Both the position numbers and the translations under genes were made by a program. From assembly GCA_006176705.1 (NCBI GenBank), contig QRFJ01000776.1, positions 372,001 through 436,000 of the forward strand: DNA of 64,000 nt, read 5' to 3'. Shown piece after piece: positions 11,082 through 23,207 of this stretch (its first letter is position 1; each line of letters opens with the position of its first letter). Below the pieces are notes generated by a model. It was given only the letters and a program-made list of their open reading frames with translations, was not told where the DNA came from and made no database searches. The stretch is from Cocos nucifera (lineage: Eukaryota > Streptophyta > Magnoliopsida > Arecales > Arecaceae).

Positions 11082-13475
11082 ACTCTCACTTGGACTAAAG
11101 CCAATTAGAATGATATCAAATATCCTATCTTCCACTTGAGTTCGTAAAACTCCTTAGTTTTGAGGCCTTAACAAATGGGTCGGTCAAGTTCTCCTTTTAC
11201 ATCAATCTTCTAAAGATCGACATCACCCAGATCAAATTTCTAAAATGAAAATGATGTAGAATATGCTGGTCCTTCAATTCTTTGGCCTGAGCTATGGCTT
11301 CAGTGATACGATAGGACTGGACCATGGGTGGAGGGTGCCACTCCCAACCTACTAATGAACCTCAGTAACTACATAGCTTACATGGCAGCATCACCATGAT
11401 GTACTCTACATTACTAACTGAATAGGCTAAATTATCCTGCTTGGAATCTTTTCAGTAGATTGCTCCAACAATTAGGGTATGAGTCGACATTCTCTTATTG
11501 TCATCTTATTCTAACTAAAATCAAAACATCCATATATTTTAAATCAGTACTTCTATATTTGAGTCACTGGACCTTAGTATTTTCCAAATACTTAGAAATT
11601 ATCTATACAATCCTCCAGTGGCTCTAACTTGGATCAGACTGGTATCTACTCACTACCTCTAGTGAGTATACCATGTCTAATCTTGTACATGGATAAATAA
11701 GATGGCGGCTAAACTTTTATTCCTTGCAATGTTGGAATGCTATTCCAGATTAAGAGAATTTCATCCTCAAACATCACAAGAAATAACACTACAAAACATT
11801 TTGCCCAATAATAAGTGTAGGGTTTGTCTTTGTTCATAACTAAGATATATGTTCAGAACGTATGTTTGAACTCTGAGATGATACTCAGACGGGCTTTATA
11901 GGTCCTTACCTTTTCGTCTGCACTACTTTGATAAAAATCTATTCACACCTAATAGGTTTTATCCCTTCAGGTGATCAACTAGTGTCCATATACTATTGAT
12001 TTTCATAGACTTCAATTTGGATCATATGGCTCCAAGCCACTTCTCAGAATTAGGTCACTGCACTGTATCCTTATAGGTGATCGGATCCTTAATATTCTCA
12101 TCGAGTTCAATATAATCACTATCCCAGACCTAGATACTGAAGTATCTGTTTGGCTAATGCGGTACTCTACCAGATCTCCTTAAAGGTAATACTTTAATGG
12201 TCTCCAAATTTGATCTGATCAAATCTGGTTCTGTAGGTTTATCAGATAACGTTGGTTTCTTTCTATCAGTCAAACTTTTATAAGTTCAACTTGATAGGCA
12301 TCAGTTCCTTCTCTAAGAAACTCCTTTCCAAAAGGAATGCCCTACTACTGATGAACATTTTATGTTCTTTAGCATAGCAAAATTAATAACCCTTAAACAC
12401 TTATTGGATCAGGATCCAAGTTTATTTGCATGCAATTATATGACATAGGCTGATCAACTCCAAACTCAAAAGTGAGAGAGTCTAGGTCTACGTCCGATCC
12501 ATATTCCATATGGAGTCAATGCAACAGATTAACTTGGTATAAATTTTCAGAAAAAAATAGTCACAAGAGCACAACCCTGCAACAAGCAGACAAGCATATC
12601 CTATTATGGATTGAACCATGTCTAACAAAGTTCAATTTCTCCTTTTAGATACACTGTGTTCCGAAAAGAAATCTACTGAGAGAGAATTCTATTCTCTCCT
12701 AGATATGTCACAAACTCACTGGAGGATCGAAGAGTTTTAATACCTTATCCAATTTATTTTACTTTTTCATTATTGAATTGTTTGAACATTTCAAATGATT
12801 CATCTCAGACATACCCATGCCTAGATAGGTTGTCTGTAATGAAATATTAATGTCTTTCTTTGGCACTTAAGTTCAAGATCCACATACATCACTATGTATG
12901 AGACTTAGAACTTTATCGGCTCCTTTACCTTTTTCAGTAAAAGGTTACTTTGTCATCTTCCCAAGAAGACAAGATTCATAGGCTATCAATGATTCACAAT
13001 CATTGATATCGAGATTTTTCTCTCAAGTTAATCCGTTTATCCTTTTCTTATCAATATGACTAAGCCTGTAATGCCAAACATAGACATCCATGACATAATC
13101 TAACTAGGGTGTGTACATTTAACTTACCTTAAGTCCTTGCAATAAATTGCATAAGACCACTAGTATCTAATACTCAGATAGTAGAATTACATATAGAGAA
13201 GTTTTAAGGTGTTATCATATAACGTCTTTAATGAGTAACTTTTGCACCTTTCTCTTGTTCAGCCTGTTGTGTTCAAAGGAAGCAAGACAAATCTTCTTCC
13301 TATATCTGTCAACTTAGAATATATGCAATTTGATAATCTTATATATTTGACTGGCTCAAAATCCAATCAAATTATACATAAATACTCATACATTAGTGGC
13401 AAAGATATACAATATGTAGGAATTGGCACCAATTAAAACCTTTTAGAAAAATAACTTGTAGCTTTATTAAAAGAT
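11082..13475 (-). pseudogene. pol: Element B' pol remnant (PR, IN, truncated RT, RNase H)
   Basis: Read on the minus strand from 13475 down: degenerate N-terminal segment (13215-13475), protease start with LDTSGLMQF (about 13160-13215) and most of the protease deleted, GAG-pre-integrase and integrase (about 12200-13080), RT remnants (about 11530-12120), RNase H (about 11082-11530). RT lacks two blocks: the part with KTAFLNGELDE and YGLKQA (junction near 11880), and the part between the YVDD region and SDMVYSL (junction near 11690). The same breakpoints occur in element B. No long ORF survives. Element D is inserted at 13476, in the leader/N-terminal border. Confidence 0.78.
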
Positions 13476-15762
13476 TGTTAGATATATGTGCCCTAGAAGC
13501 CAGAATTGGCTGACACTTGTAATACACTTCTAGGGGCAAAATTATAATTTTGACTATAATCAATAAAATGGGTTATTTTCTATCACATATGTGTATTTAG
13601 TGTCTGTGATACATCCTTTGAGTTAATGGTAATGATAATTCATATTTTCAAGAGTTGAAAATTTAAGACATGAATAATCATTATTAACTCATAAAATGCT
13701 CCCGACCATAGGATCATCACGAGGATGGTGATTGATCCGGAAGGTTGGTGTACAATCGCTTCTCTTTAGTAGATGAGTCTTGAGTCTACGGTGTGGAGAC
13801 ACCGGAGCGAGAGTACAGGTACTCGTTAGAGAACGAGGGCACTGAGCGTGACCACCTCGAGTAGTCATTAGGGAGTCTACCTTCTCGTCAATGACTGACT
13901 CGATGCTGCAGTAGTGTGTCTGGTTCTTTGACCTGAGATGCATCGGCAGTTCACCTTGAGGGTGTTATAGTTTGACTACACCATTACTCGGTCTCCTAGC
14001 CATATGGAACCCTGAGGTGTATGTTGGCTATAGCATGTTCATTGTAGGAACTGGATTGCATCAAGATGGAATCTATCTACCTCGGTGGTAGAGGAGCAGC
14101 CCTATGATGATCATGAGAATCAAGTCCAGAAGCCCATGGCCATGGCAGAGTGAAATAATAGAAAGAGTTTCTATTTAGATTTTCACATTGGACTCGAATC
14201 GAATGATTACATCATATGACAGAGACTAGGGTTTGACGAGTTCACCTTAACCCTAATCTGATCGGGGCTCAAGATAGAAGAACTTAATCACACAGGTAGC
14301 TGCACCAAGAGGTTCGCATTCAGCTCTGATGGGTTGCCACCATATACTGCTAGGTGTCACTGGTGGATTTTGGGAGCAATTAGAATGATTTAGATGATCG
14401 ATCATTCTAGCTGTTCGAATCAGAAGAGTTCTGATCCATCGAAAGGAGTTTCGATGATGTCGATGATAGAGATCATGACATATCCCATTACCATACAGAA
14501 CTGAACCTAACTGGGTCACACAAACAAGGGTTTGAATCTGGTGATCATCAATTGAACTGATCTAGTTCAATTGATCTGAATGAGATTCAATTAGGTTCAA
14601 GGAAATCGTGCTAGCACTCGATTGAACCTAACGTTCTTCTTTTACTATCATAAATAAGTTGTCCTGACTGAGCCAAAGGAGTTTGTGCTCAATCAGAGGC
14701 CTTCATATGGTCTGACTGGAGGTTGTCCAAGTCAGAAAAGGTTGTCTTATTTTGTAAGACATTACCTGCCATTTTTGGTCACCTGCCATTTCTTGTTCTT
14801 TGACTTTGGTCAAAAGTCTACCTTTGACTGGTCAAACGTTGACCATTGACACTTTGACTTTTGACCACATGTCATGCACCTATTGGAGAGCTGGTGGGGG
14901 CCTGTCCCCCTGCCAGAACCTGGCAAGGAGAAGGGCGCACGCCAAGGGTGGCGTGTGCCCAAGTTGGAGGCGCCTAGGAGTCCTTGTTGGACAAGGACTC
15001 CATCTCCCTTTTTGGATTCCAATTAGAGTTCTACTAAGAATCCAACTTTGACTGGTCTTAGGCACCTCTAAGGAGGAATCCAGGGGACTCTATTCCCACC
15101 AATCAGATTTAGATCTGATTTCACAAAGGGTTGTGATTGGTTGGGAAGGAAGAGGAGTTGGATCACAAGCTTAGTCTATAAATAAGACCCTGCGCCCAAC
15201 TCAGATTCTAATGAATTCAATTGAGAAACCCCATGCCCCAAGGCTGCCTCTCCCCTCCTTCCTCCATGCCAATAGTCTCTTCTCCCCTTGCTCTCCACGT
15301 CCAAAAGGAGTTTTGGATTTTGGTTGGTGCGATTCAGATCAAAGGAAAGGCGATCAAAAGCAAGAAGGCTGCGCTGCTGCAAAAGGACGACTGCTGATCT
15401 TCAAAAGAGTTTTGAAGATCCTCCAGATCAGATCCAGATCTGATTTTTGGAGGTGTGATAGAGAAGAAGAGGATCTCCAGATCCAACCCGAGTGGATACC
15501 GGTAGAGGCCAGGCGCTTGCGTGGCTAGATCCAGAACCTTCCGCTGCAATCAGGATCATCTACAGGGTAATAGGATTACCCAAATCAGGTAAATTAAATT
15601 TGATTTAATTTATCTTATTTTATTTTATTTATTAAAATAATAAGAATCAGATCTGAAACATATCAAGATCTGATTGGGATCAAGAGAAAAATTTTTGAAA
15701 TATATCTCTTGATCTGATCAGATCTGAACGAACCTGGACCGGGAAATCAGGATTTTCCTTCA
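13476..15762 (+). repeat. 5' LTR of element D
   Basis: 2287 bp from TGTTAGATATATG to TTTTCCTTCA, followed by the PBS. Its start is closely related to the reverse LTR at 1-123. The second half (from 14514) recurs at 20076-21330. It includes a TATA box (15177-15184), CCAAT-type sequence near 15097, and a GC-rich palindrome at 14933-14960. A 105-codon ORF at 15211-15528 lies in the transcribed part of the LTR and is frameshifted in the second copy, so I do not call it a gene. Confidence 0.9.
15177..15184 (+). promoter_or_regulatory. Probable TATA box of LTR D
   Basis: TATAAATA in the context GTCTATAAATAAGACC, about 580 bases before the LTR end. It is repeated unchanged at 20744-20751 in the partial LTR copy. 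Transcription would start shortly downstream. Confidence 0.6.
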
Positions 15763-15764
15763 AC

Positions 15765-15777
15765 TGGTATCAGAGCC
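15765..15777 (+). other. Primer-binding site of element D (tRNA-Met)
   Basis: TGGTATCAGAGCC, complementary to the 3' end of initiator tRNA-Met, begins three bases after the LTR end. A second copy is at 21333-21345. Confidence 0.93.
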
Positions 15778-17636
15778 ATGGTTCTAAATTGTTTAGATCT
15801 GATTTTAATTTTATTTTAATTAGAAAATAAAGTGATTTCAGATGTCACATGAGATGTGATCAGATCTGAAATCAAAAAAATTAAAATTAAATGATTTGGA
15901 TCTAAGATTAGAAGATATGCATGACTAGTTCTAGAATAGAATAGTTCTATAGAATAGTTTTGCATGTCTTTGATTTAATCTGATTAAATCATATTTTAGA
16001 TCTTCTTATTTACTATTTTTTGATATTATAAGTGTTATAATAACATCTAAATAAATAGCAAATAAAAATTATTTAATTTTAAATATCATATGAGATATGA
16101 TTGATGCATGTCTAGACTAGTTGTAGAATAGTTCTACATAATTGTCTAGATTAGAATTTATTTTGATTAGATCAATTTAAATCTAATTTTTTAGATTATT
16201 ATGAGATAATTTAGATCTGAAAACATGCATGATTATGATACATGAGATGTATGCAAAATATGCCATGATTAGATCTAAATTTGTATATGAGATATATGAT
16301 ATAGATCTAATAACTGTTTTGTAGTATTTACATGTTCCTGATTAAGGCGTTCCTCTTGGCCGTCCGGTCATAAGAACGAAGAAGGGTTTAAAGGCCCTCT
16401 CTTCCCATTCGATGGGGTGTTCTTATGATGTGTAGGGGTGCTGCGTGTTCGTCCTTAATCAGAAACCCAAAACTTACTTTCTGCAAAACCCTAGATCCTG
16501 AAACCCTAGGATTTATTGTGCATATTTTGTTTATGAACCCTACTTAATTAAGAATTAAGTTTATGGAATATTAATTAGGTCTAAAATTGAGAATTTCAGA
16601 TCTAAGACATATTCATAATACTGGGTTCGGGCTTGGGTAGCTCAATTAGGTCTAAGCGGTTGATCAAACCGAATCAAGAGTTGGTTAGATGGGATCAACA
16701 ATGCTTAAATTGACCAGCCTAATAGGATTAAGTCTGGGTCAAGATCGAGTCACGATCAAGCAAGACCTAATTAGGCTCAGAGGTTAGAGTCTGGATTGTA
16801 GGCTAACCCAATTGGTTCTGACTCAACAATTTGGTGTCTAAGGTAAGTTTGGCACATACGACCGACTGGTTTTTAATTGGAAGCTACTCGACCTGAATGC
16901 GTTCTTGTACGAGTTAATGGCATATTCCTTCCACCGGTCTCACTTACCTGGCCATATCTGTTGACACAGTTCTGATCTGAGGTGGTCAATAATCCGAGCT
17001 AACCCATGCCACTAGGTTAGTCATAATTGTTATGACTAAGCCAAGTCTAGTTTAATGAGACCTGAATCAATTCTCCCTAAGAAAAGATTAAGTCTGAGGT
17101 CTTCCACCATTGTAGATGTGCGGGCCCTTCCCGGGGTTGATTGTTCTCGGCTGGATACAGTGGCTCAGTTGCACCGGGAAGATGCAACCATGTCTATTAG
17201 GCATTGGATGCTATGGGCTGGAGGATGAGTTGGGCTCAATATTTCGGATACGGTGAGAGACTCAATTAGGAACCCAGTCTATGCAAATGGTGGGTCTGAC
17301 TTAACTAAGGAGTGGATCAATATTCCGGATACGGTGAGATTCATGAATTAGAGACCAAGTTTGGGTGCACCATGATTAGAGAATCATTGAACAAGAGTTG
17401 TTCACTCATTGGCTAACCCATCACCAATAACTGTTAGGTGAGGTGATGAGTCAGTTGGTGAGACCGCACCACCCACTAGAAATCATTAATCGTGGAGATT
17501 TTTGCATCTCTACAGAGGGAGTGTAGGGATCCGAGAAAATAGTGGGAGCTAATTTGTTTAAAAATAAAATCCCTAAACAAATTGGTCAAGTCAAAATTAC
17601 AGTATCTAACTAGAATCTTTGACTCTCTACAGGAAA
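15778..17636 (+). other. Leader of element D, copy 1, with probable intron
   Basis: About 1.87 kb of non-coding leader. It contains the two-helix element (16338-16462), donor AG|GTAAGT (16841-16848), the U1-like ACTTACCTGG (16942-16951), an inverted repeat CTTCCCGG/CCGGGAAG (17127-17134, 17174-17181) around a GTTGCA/TGCAAC hairpin (17168-17188), and two direct repeats of GGATACGGTGAGA. It ends with CTAAC (17606-17610) and acceptor CTCTACAG|G (17632) four bases before the gag ATG. The implied intron is 16843-17632 (790 bp). Confidence 0.65.
16338..16462 (+). ncRNA. Structured leader RNA element, copy D1
   Basis: The outer helix CTGATTAAGG (16338-16347) pairs with CCTTAATCAG (16453-16462), and the inner helix CATAAGAAC (16369-16377) pairs with GTTCTTATG (16419-16427), both perfect. 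The loop GGTTTAAAGGCCC is shared with A and C. The element recurs in the leaders of copies 3 and 4 (about 21908-22032 and 24513-24637). Confidence 0.72.
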
Positions 17637-18479
17637 ATGTCTGCGTCCAACCCATTGGCACGTATCCTGGACACACATAGACTGACTGGACCCAATTATA
17701 AAGATTGGCTCAGGAACTACAAAATTATTTTGGGTTCAGAGAAGTTAACCCATGTTTTGGACCAGGACCCTCCCACCTTACCAGCCCGTCCATCCACTGA
17801 ACAGAGAGCGTCTCTGGAAAAATGGATTGACGAAGATAATAAGGCCAGATATTACATGTTGGGCTCGATGTCTGATGAGCTCCAGCGCCAACATGAAGAT
17901 ATCGGGACTGCTCGCCAAATGTTGGCTCACCTGCAGGAGATGTTTGGTGAACAGAGTCGCGCAGCCAAATATCAAGTCACGAAATGACTTTTTAAGGCTA
18001 AGATGCGTGATGGGCAGTCAGTCCAAGATCACTGTCTGACAATGATCAAGGACATGGAAGAGCTTGAGAAGCTCGGTGTGAAGTTGGACTTGGACCTGCA
18101 GAACGATATTATTCTGCAATCCTTGACTGATGCATATGGGCAATTCATCATGAATTACCACATGCATAAACTTCAAAATTCCTTGGCCGAAGTTAATGAA
18201 TATGCTGGTTACCGCTGAGCTTTCTATGAAAGGTTCTAAAGGCTCAGTTCTTGCTATGGAACGGACTTCTTCCAAAAGAAAGTCTTATGGAAAGAAAAAG
18301 AAGTCTGTGAAAAAGCAAAAGGTGGAAGGATCAAAGAAGAAGAAGGCAGAACCGAAGAAAAAGGCCGATGGCAAAGGAAAGTGTTTCCATTGCAACAGCG
18401 ACGGCCATTGGAAGCGGAACTGCCCTACTTACCTGGCCACCCTGAAGAACAAGAAGGAAGGTCCTTCTCTGACACCATT
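17637..18479 (+). pseudogene. gag: Element D gag, copy 1
   Basis: ATG 17637 opens MSASNPLARILDTHRLTGPN, the copia gag start (compare BARE-1 gag). The capsid-type domain follows (YKDWLRNYKIILGS, DNKARYYMLGSM, HLQEMFGEQSRAAKYQVTK). An in-frame TGA at 17985 breaks it. Reading continues in the same frame (MRDGQSVQDHCL...) to ~18190, where an extra A shifts the frame. The shifted frame carries a lysine-rich stretch and the zinc knuckle CFHCNSDGHWKRNC (CX2CX4HX4C) near 18390-18425. Gag would form the virus-like particle and bind RNA. With one stop and one frameshift this copy is broken but young-looking. After KNKKEGPS the sequence jumps back into leader sequence at 18480. Confidence 0.88.
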
Positions 18480-20075
18480 GCCACTAGGTTATCATAATTG
18501 TTATGACTAAGCCAAGTCTAGTTTAATGAGACCTGAATCAAATCTCCCTAAGAAAAGATAAGTCCAGAGTCTTCCACCATTGTAGACTGCGGGCCCTTCT
18601 GGGTTGATTGTTCTTGCTGGATACAGTGGCTCAGTTGCATCGAAAAGATGCAACTGTCTAGTTAGGCATGGATGCTATGGGCTGGAGGATGAGTTGAGCT
18701 CGATATTTCGGATACGGTGAGAGACTCAATTAGAACCAGTCTATGCAAAATGGTTCCGACTTAACTAAGGAGTGGATAATATTCCGGATACGGTGAGATT
18801 CATGAATTAGAGACAAGTTCGGATCACCATGATTAGAGAATCATTGAACAAGAGTTGTTCACTTCATTGGCAAACCATCACAATAACTGTTAGGTTAGTA
18901 TGAGTTCAGTTGGTGAGACGCACCACCACTAGAAATCATCAATCGCGGAGATTTTTGCATCTTACAGAGGAGATGTAGGATCCGAGAAAATAGTGGAGCT
19001 ATAATTGTTATAAAAATAAAATCCCTAAATGAATTGGAATCAAAAAGTCAAATCGTATCTAACTAGAATATTTGACTCTCTACAGAATAGTCTTGCGTCC
19101 AACCCACTGACACGATCTCCTAACACACATAGACTGACTGGACCAATTATAAAAGATTGGCTCAGGAACTACAAAAGTTTTGAGGTTTCGAGAAGTTAAA
19201 CTATTTTTAGACAGGACCTCCCCCTTACAGCTCGTCATCCACTGACAAAAGAGCATCTCTGGAAACATGGATTGACGAAGATAATAAGGCAGATACATGT
19301 TGGGCTCGATGTCTGATGACCAGCGCCAACTGAAGATATCGGACTGCTCGCAAATGTGGCTCACCTGTAGGAGATGTTTTGGGTGAACAGAGCGCGCAGC
19401 CAAATATTAAGTCACAAAATGACTTTTTAAGGCTAAATGCGTGATGGCAGTCAGTCCAAGATCACTGTCTGACAATGATCAAGGACATGAAAGAGCTTGA
19501 GAAGCTCCGTGTGAAATTGACTTGGATCTGCAGAACGATATTATTCTGCCAAATCCTTGACTGATGGATATGGCAATTCATCATGAATTACCACATGCAT
19601 AAACTTCAAAATCCTTCGAGTTGATTAATATGTTGGTTACCGCCGAGCTTTCTATGAAAGGTTCTAAAGGCTCAGTTTTTGCTATGGAACGGACCTTCCA
19701 AAATTAAAGTCTTATGGAAAGAAAAAGAAGTCTGTAAAAAGCCAAAGGTGGAAGGATCAAGAAGAAGAAGAGAGAATCGAAGAAAAGGCCGATGGCAAAG
19801 GAAAGTATTTCCATTGCGACACAGACGGCCATTGAAGCGGAACTACCTACTTACCTGGCCACCCTAAAGAACAAGAAGGAAATCCTTTTGGAGTATCTCG
19901 TTATAAGTCTAACCTTACGTTTTTCTGCATCCAGTTGGGTGCTTGACTCTGTTCTAGAAAGAATAGTTCTATAAATGTTCTTGCATATTTTTGATTTAAT
20001 TCGATTAAATCATTTTTAGATCTTTTTATTTACTATTTTTGATATTATAAGTGTTTAATAACATCATAAAAAAGT
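18480..20075 (+). repeat. Degenerate, indel-rich leader-gag copy (copy 2)
   Basis: Collinear with 22579 to about 24233 but 59 bases shorter over 1.65 kb, with dozens of one-base losses spread evenly. It covers the leader end (18480-19085), a shredded gag (19086-19945, zinc knuckle unreadable) and a leader piece (19946-20070). At 20076 it joins the middle of the D LTR. No usable frame is left. The pattern resembles uncorrected long-read sequence more than natural decay, because neighbouring copies differ mainly by substitutions. Confidence 0.8.
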
Positions 20076-21330
20076 GGTCACACAAACAAGGGTTTGAATC
20101 TGGTGATCATCAATTGAACTGATCTAGTTCAATTGATCTGAATGAGATTCAATTAGGTTCAAGGAAATCGTGCTAGCACTCGATTGAACCTAACGTTCTT
20201 CTTTTACTATCATAAATAAGTTGTCCTGACTGAGCCAAAGGAGTTTGTGCTCAATCAGAGGCCTTCATATGGTCTGACTGGAGGTTGTCCAAGTCAGAAT
20301 AGGTTGTCTTATTTTGTAAGACATTACCTGCCATTTTTGGTCACCTGCCATTTCTTGTTCTTTGACTTTGGTCAAAAGTCTACCTTTGACTGGTCAAACG
20401 TTGACCATTGACACTTTGACTTTTGACCACATGTCATGCACCTATTGGAGAGCTGGTGGGGGCCTGTCCGCCTGCCAGAACCTGGCAAGGAGAAGGGCGC
20501 ACGCCACCCTAGGGTGGCGTGTGCCCAAGTAGGAGGCGCCTAGGAGTCCTTGTTGGACAAGGACTCCATCTCCCTTTTTGGATTCCAATTAGAGTTCTAC
20601 TAAGAATCCAACTTTGACTGGTCTTAGGCACCCTCTAAGGAGGAATCCAGGGGTCTCTATTCCCAACCAATCAGATTTAGATCTGATTTCACAAAGGGTT
20701 GTGATTGGTTGGGAGGAAGAGGAGTTGGATCACAAGCTTAGTCTATAAATAAGACCCTGCGCCCAACTCCTAATTCTAATGAATTCAATTAGACCCCATG
20801 CCCCAAGGCTGCCTCTCCCCTCCTTCCTCCATGCCATAGTCTCTCTTCTCCCCTTGCTCTCCACGTCCAAAAGGTGTTTTGGACTTTGGTTGGTGCGATT
20901 CAGATCAAGGAAAGGCGATCAAAAGCAAGAAGGCTGCGCTGCTGCAAAAGGACGACTGCAGATCTTCAAAAGAGTTTTGAAGATCCTCCAGATCAGATCC
21001 AGATCTGAATTTTTGGAGGTGTGATAGAGAAGAAGAGGATCTCCAGATCCAACCCGAGTGGATACCGGTAGAGGCCAGGCGCTTGCGTGGCTAGATCCAG
21101 AACCTTCCGCTGCAATCAGGATCATCTACAGGGTAATAGGATTACCCAAATCAGGTAAATTAAATTTGATTTAATTTATCTTATTTTATTTTATTTATTA
21201 AAATAATAAGAATCAGATCTGAAACATATCAAGATCTGATTGAGATCAAGAGAAAATTTTTTGAAATATATCTCTTGATCTGAATCAGATCTGGAACGAA
21301 CCTGGACCGGGAAATCAGGATTTCCCTTCA
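20076..21330 (+). repeat. Partial LTR of element D (second copy)
   Basis: Corresponds to 14514-15762, nearly identical, ending TTTCCCTTCA before a PBS at 21333. It carries TATAAATA at 20744-20751 and the full palindrome at 20495-20526, where the first LTR has a 4-base deletion at the centre. The LTR's first ~1040 bases are absent, so this is not a normal element end. Confidence 0.88.
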
Positions 21331-23207
21331 ACTGGTATCAGAGCCATGGTTCTAAAATTATTTAGATCTGATTTTAATTTTATTTTAATTAGAAAATAAA
21401 GTGATTTCAGATGTCACATGAGATGTGATCAGATCTGAAATCAGAAAAAATTAAAATTAAATGATTTGGATCTAAGAACATGAAGATATGCATGACTAGT
21501 TCTAGAATAGAATAGTTCTATAGAATAGTTTTGCATGTCTTTGATTTAATCTGATTAAATCATATTTTAGATCTTCTTATTTACTATTTTTTGATATTAT
21601 AAGTGTTATAATAACATCTGATAAAATAGCAAATAAAAATTATTTAATTTTAAATATCATATGAGATATGATTGATGCATGTCTAGACTAGTTGTAGAAT
21701 AGTTCTACATAATTGTCTAGATTAGAATTTATTTTGATTAGATCAATTTAAATCTAATTTTTTAGATTATTATGAGATAATTTAGATCTGAAAACATGCA
21801 TGATTATGATACATGAGATGTATGCAAAATATGCCTTGATTAGATCTAAATTTGTATATGAGATATATGATATAGATCTATAACTGTTTTGTAGTATTTA
21901 CATGTTCCTGATTAAGGCGTTCCTCTTGGCCGTCCGGTCATAAGAACGAAGAAGGGTTTAAAGGCCCTCTCTTCCCATTCGATGGGGTGTTCTTATGATG
22001 TGTAGGGGTGCTGCGTGTTCGTCCTTAATCAGAAACCCAAAACTTACTTTCTGCAAAACCCTAGATCCTGAAACCCTAGGATTTATTGTGCATATTTTGT
22101 TTATGAACCCTACTTAATTAAGAATTAAGTTTATGGAATATTAATTAGGTCTAAAATTGAGAATTTCAGATCTAAGACATATTCATAATACTGGGTTCGG
22201 GCTTGGGTAGCTCAATTAGGTCTAAGCGGTTGATCAAACCGAATCAAGAGTTGGTTAGATGGGATCAACAATGCTTAAATTGACCAGCCTAATAGGATTA
22301 AGTCTGGGTCAAGATCGAGTCACGATCAAGCAAGACCTAATTAGGCTCAGAGGTTAGAGTCTGGATTGTAGGCTAACCCAATTGGTTCTGACTCAACAAT
22401 TTGGTGTCTAAGGTAAGTTTGGCACAGACGACCGACTGGTTTTTAATTGGAAGCTACTCGACCTGAATGCGTTCTTGTGCGAGTTAATGGCATATTCCTT
22501 CCACCGGTCTCACTTACCTGGCCATATCTGTTGACACAGTTCTGATCTGAGGTGGTCAATAATCCGAGCTGAACCCATGCCACTAGGTTAGTCATAATTG
22601 TTATGACTAAGCCAAGTCTAGTTTAATGAGACCTGAATCAATTCTCCCTAAGAAAAGATTAAGTCTGAGGTCTTCCACCATTGTAGATGTGCGGGCCCTT
22701 CCCGGGGTTGATTGTTCTCGGCTGGATACAGTGGCTCAGTTGCACCGGGAAGATGCAACCATGTCTATTAGGCATTGGATGCTATGGGCTGGAGGATGAG
22801 TTGGGCTCAATATTTCGGATACGGTGAGAGACTCAATTAGGAACCCAGTCTATGCAAATGGTGGGTCTGACTTAACTAAGGAGTGGATCAATATTCCGGA
22901 TACGGTGAGATTCATGAATTAGAGACCAAGTTTGGGTGCACCATGATTAGAGAATCATTGAACAAGAGTTGTTCACTCATTGGCTAACCCATCACCAATA
23001 ACTGTTAGGTGAGGTGATGAGTCAGTTGGTGAGACCGCACCACCCACTAGAAATCATTAATCGTGGAGATTTTCGCATCTCTACAGAGGGAGTGTAGGGA
23101 TCCGAGAAAATAGTGGGAGCTAATTTGTTTAAAAATAAAATCCCTAAACAAATTGGTCAAGTCAAAATTACAGTATCTAACTAGAATCTTTGACTCTCTA
23201 CAGGAAA
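21331..23207 (+). other. Leader of element D, copy 3
   Basis: Nearly identical to 15763-17636: PBS at 21333-21345, two-helix element near 21908-22032, donor AGGTAAGT at 22411-22418, U1-like ACTTACCTGG at 22512-22521, acceptor CTCTACAG four bases before the gag ATG. It has no coding sense. Confidence 0.75.

Noticed and set aside
15211..15528. 105-codon ORF downstream of the D TATA box
   Set aside because: It lies inside the LTR. The second LTR copy (20779-21024) has indels that change its frame and length, so it is not a maintained protein.
15765..15777. tRNA-like sequence at the primer-binding sites
   Set aside because: Only the complement of the tRNA 3' end is present. No cloverleaf or A/B boxes of a tRNA gene are visible.
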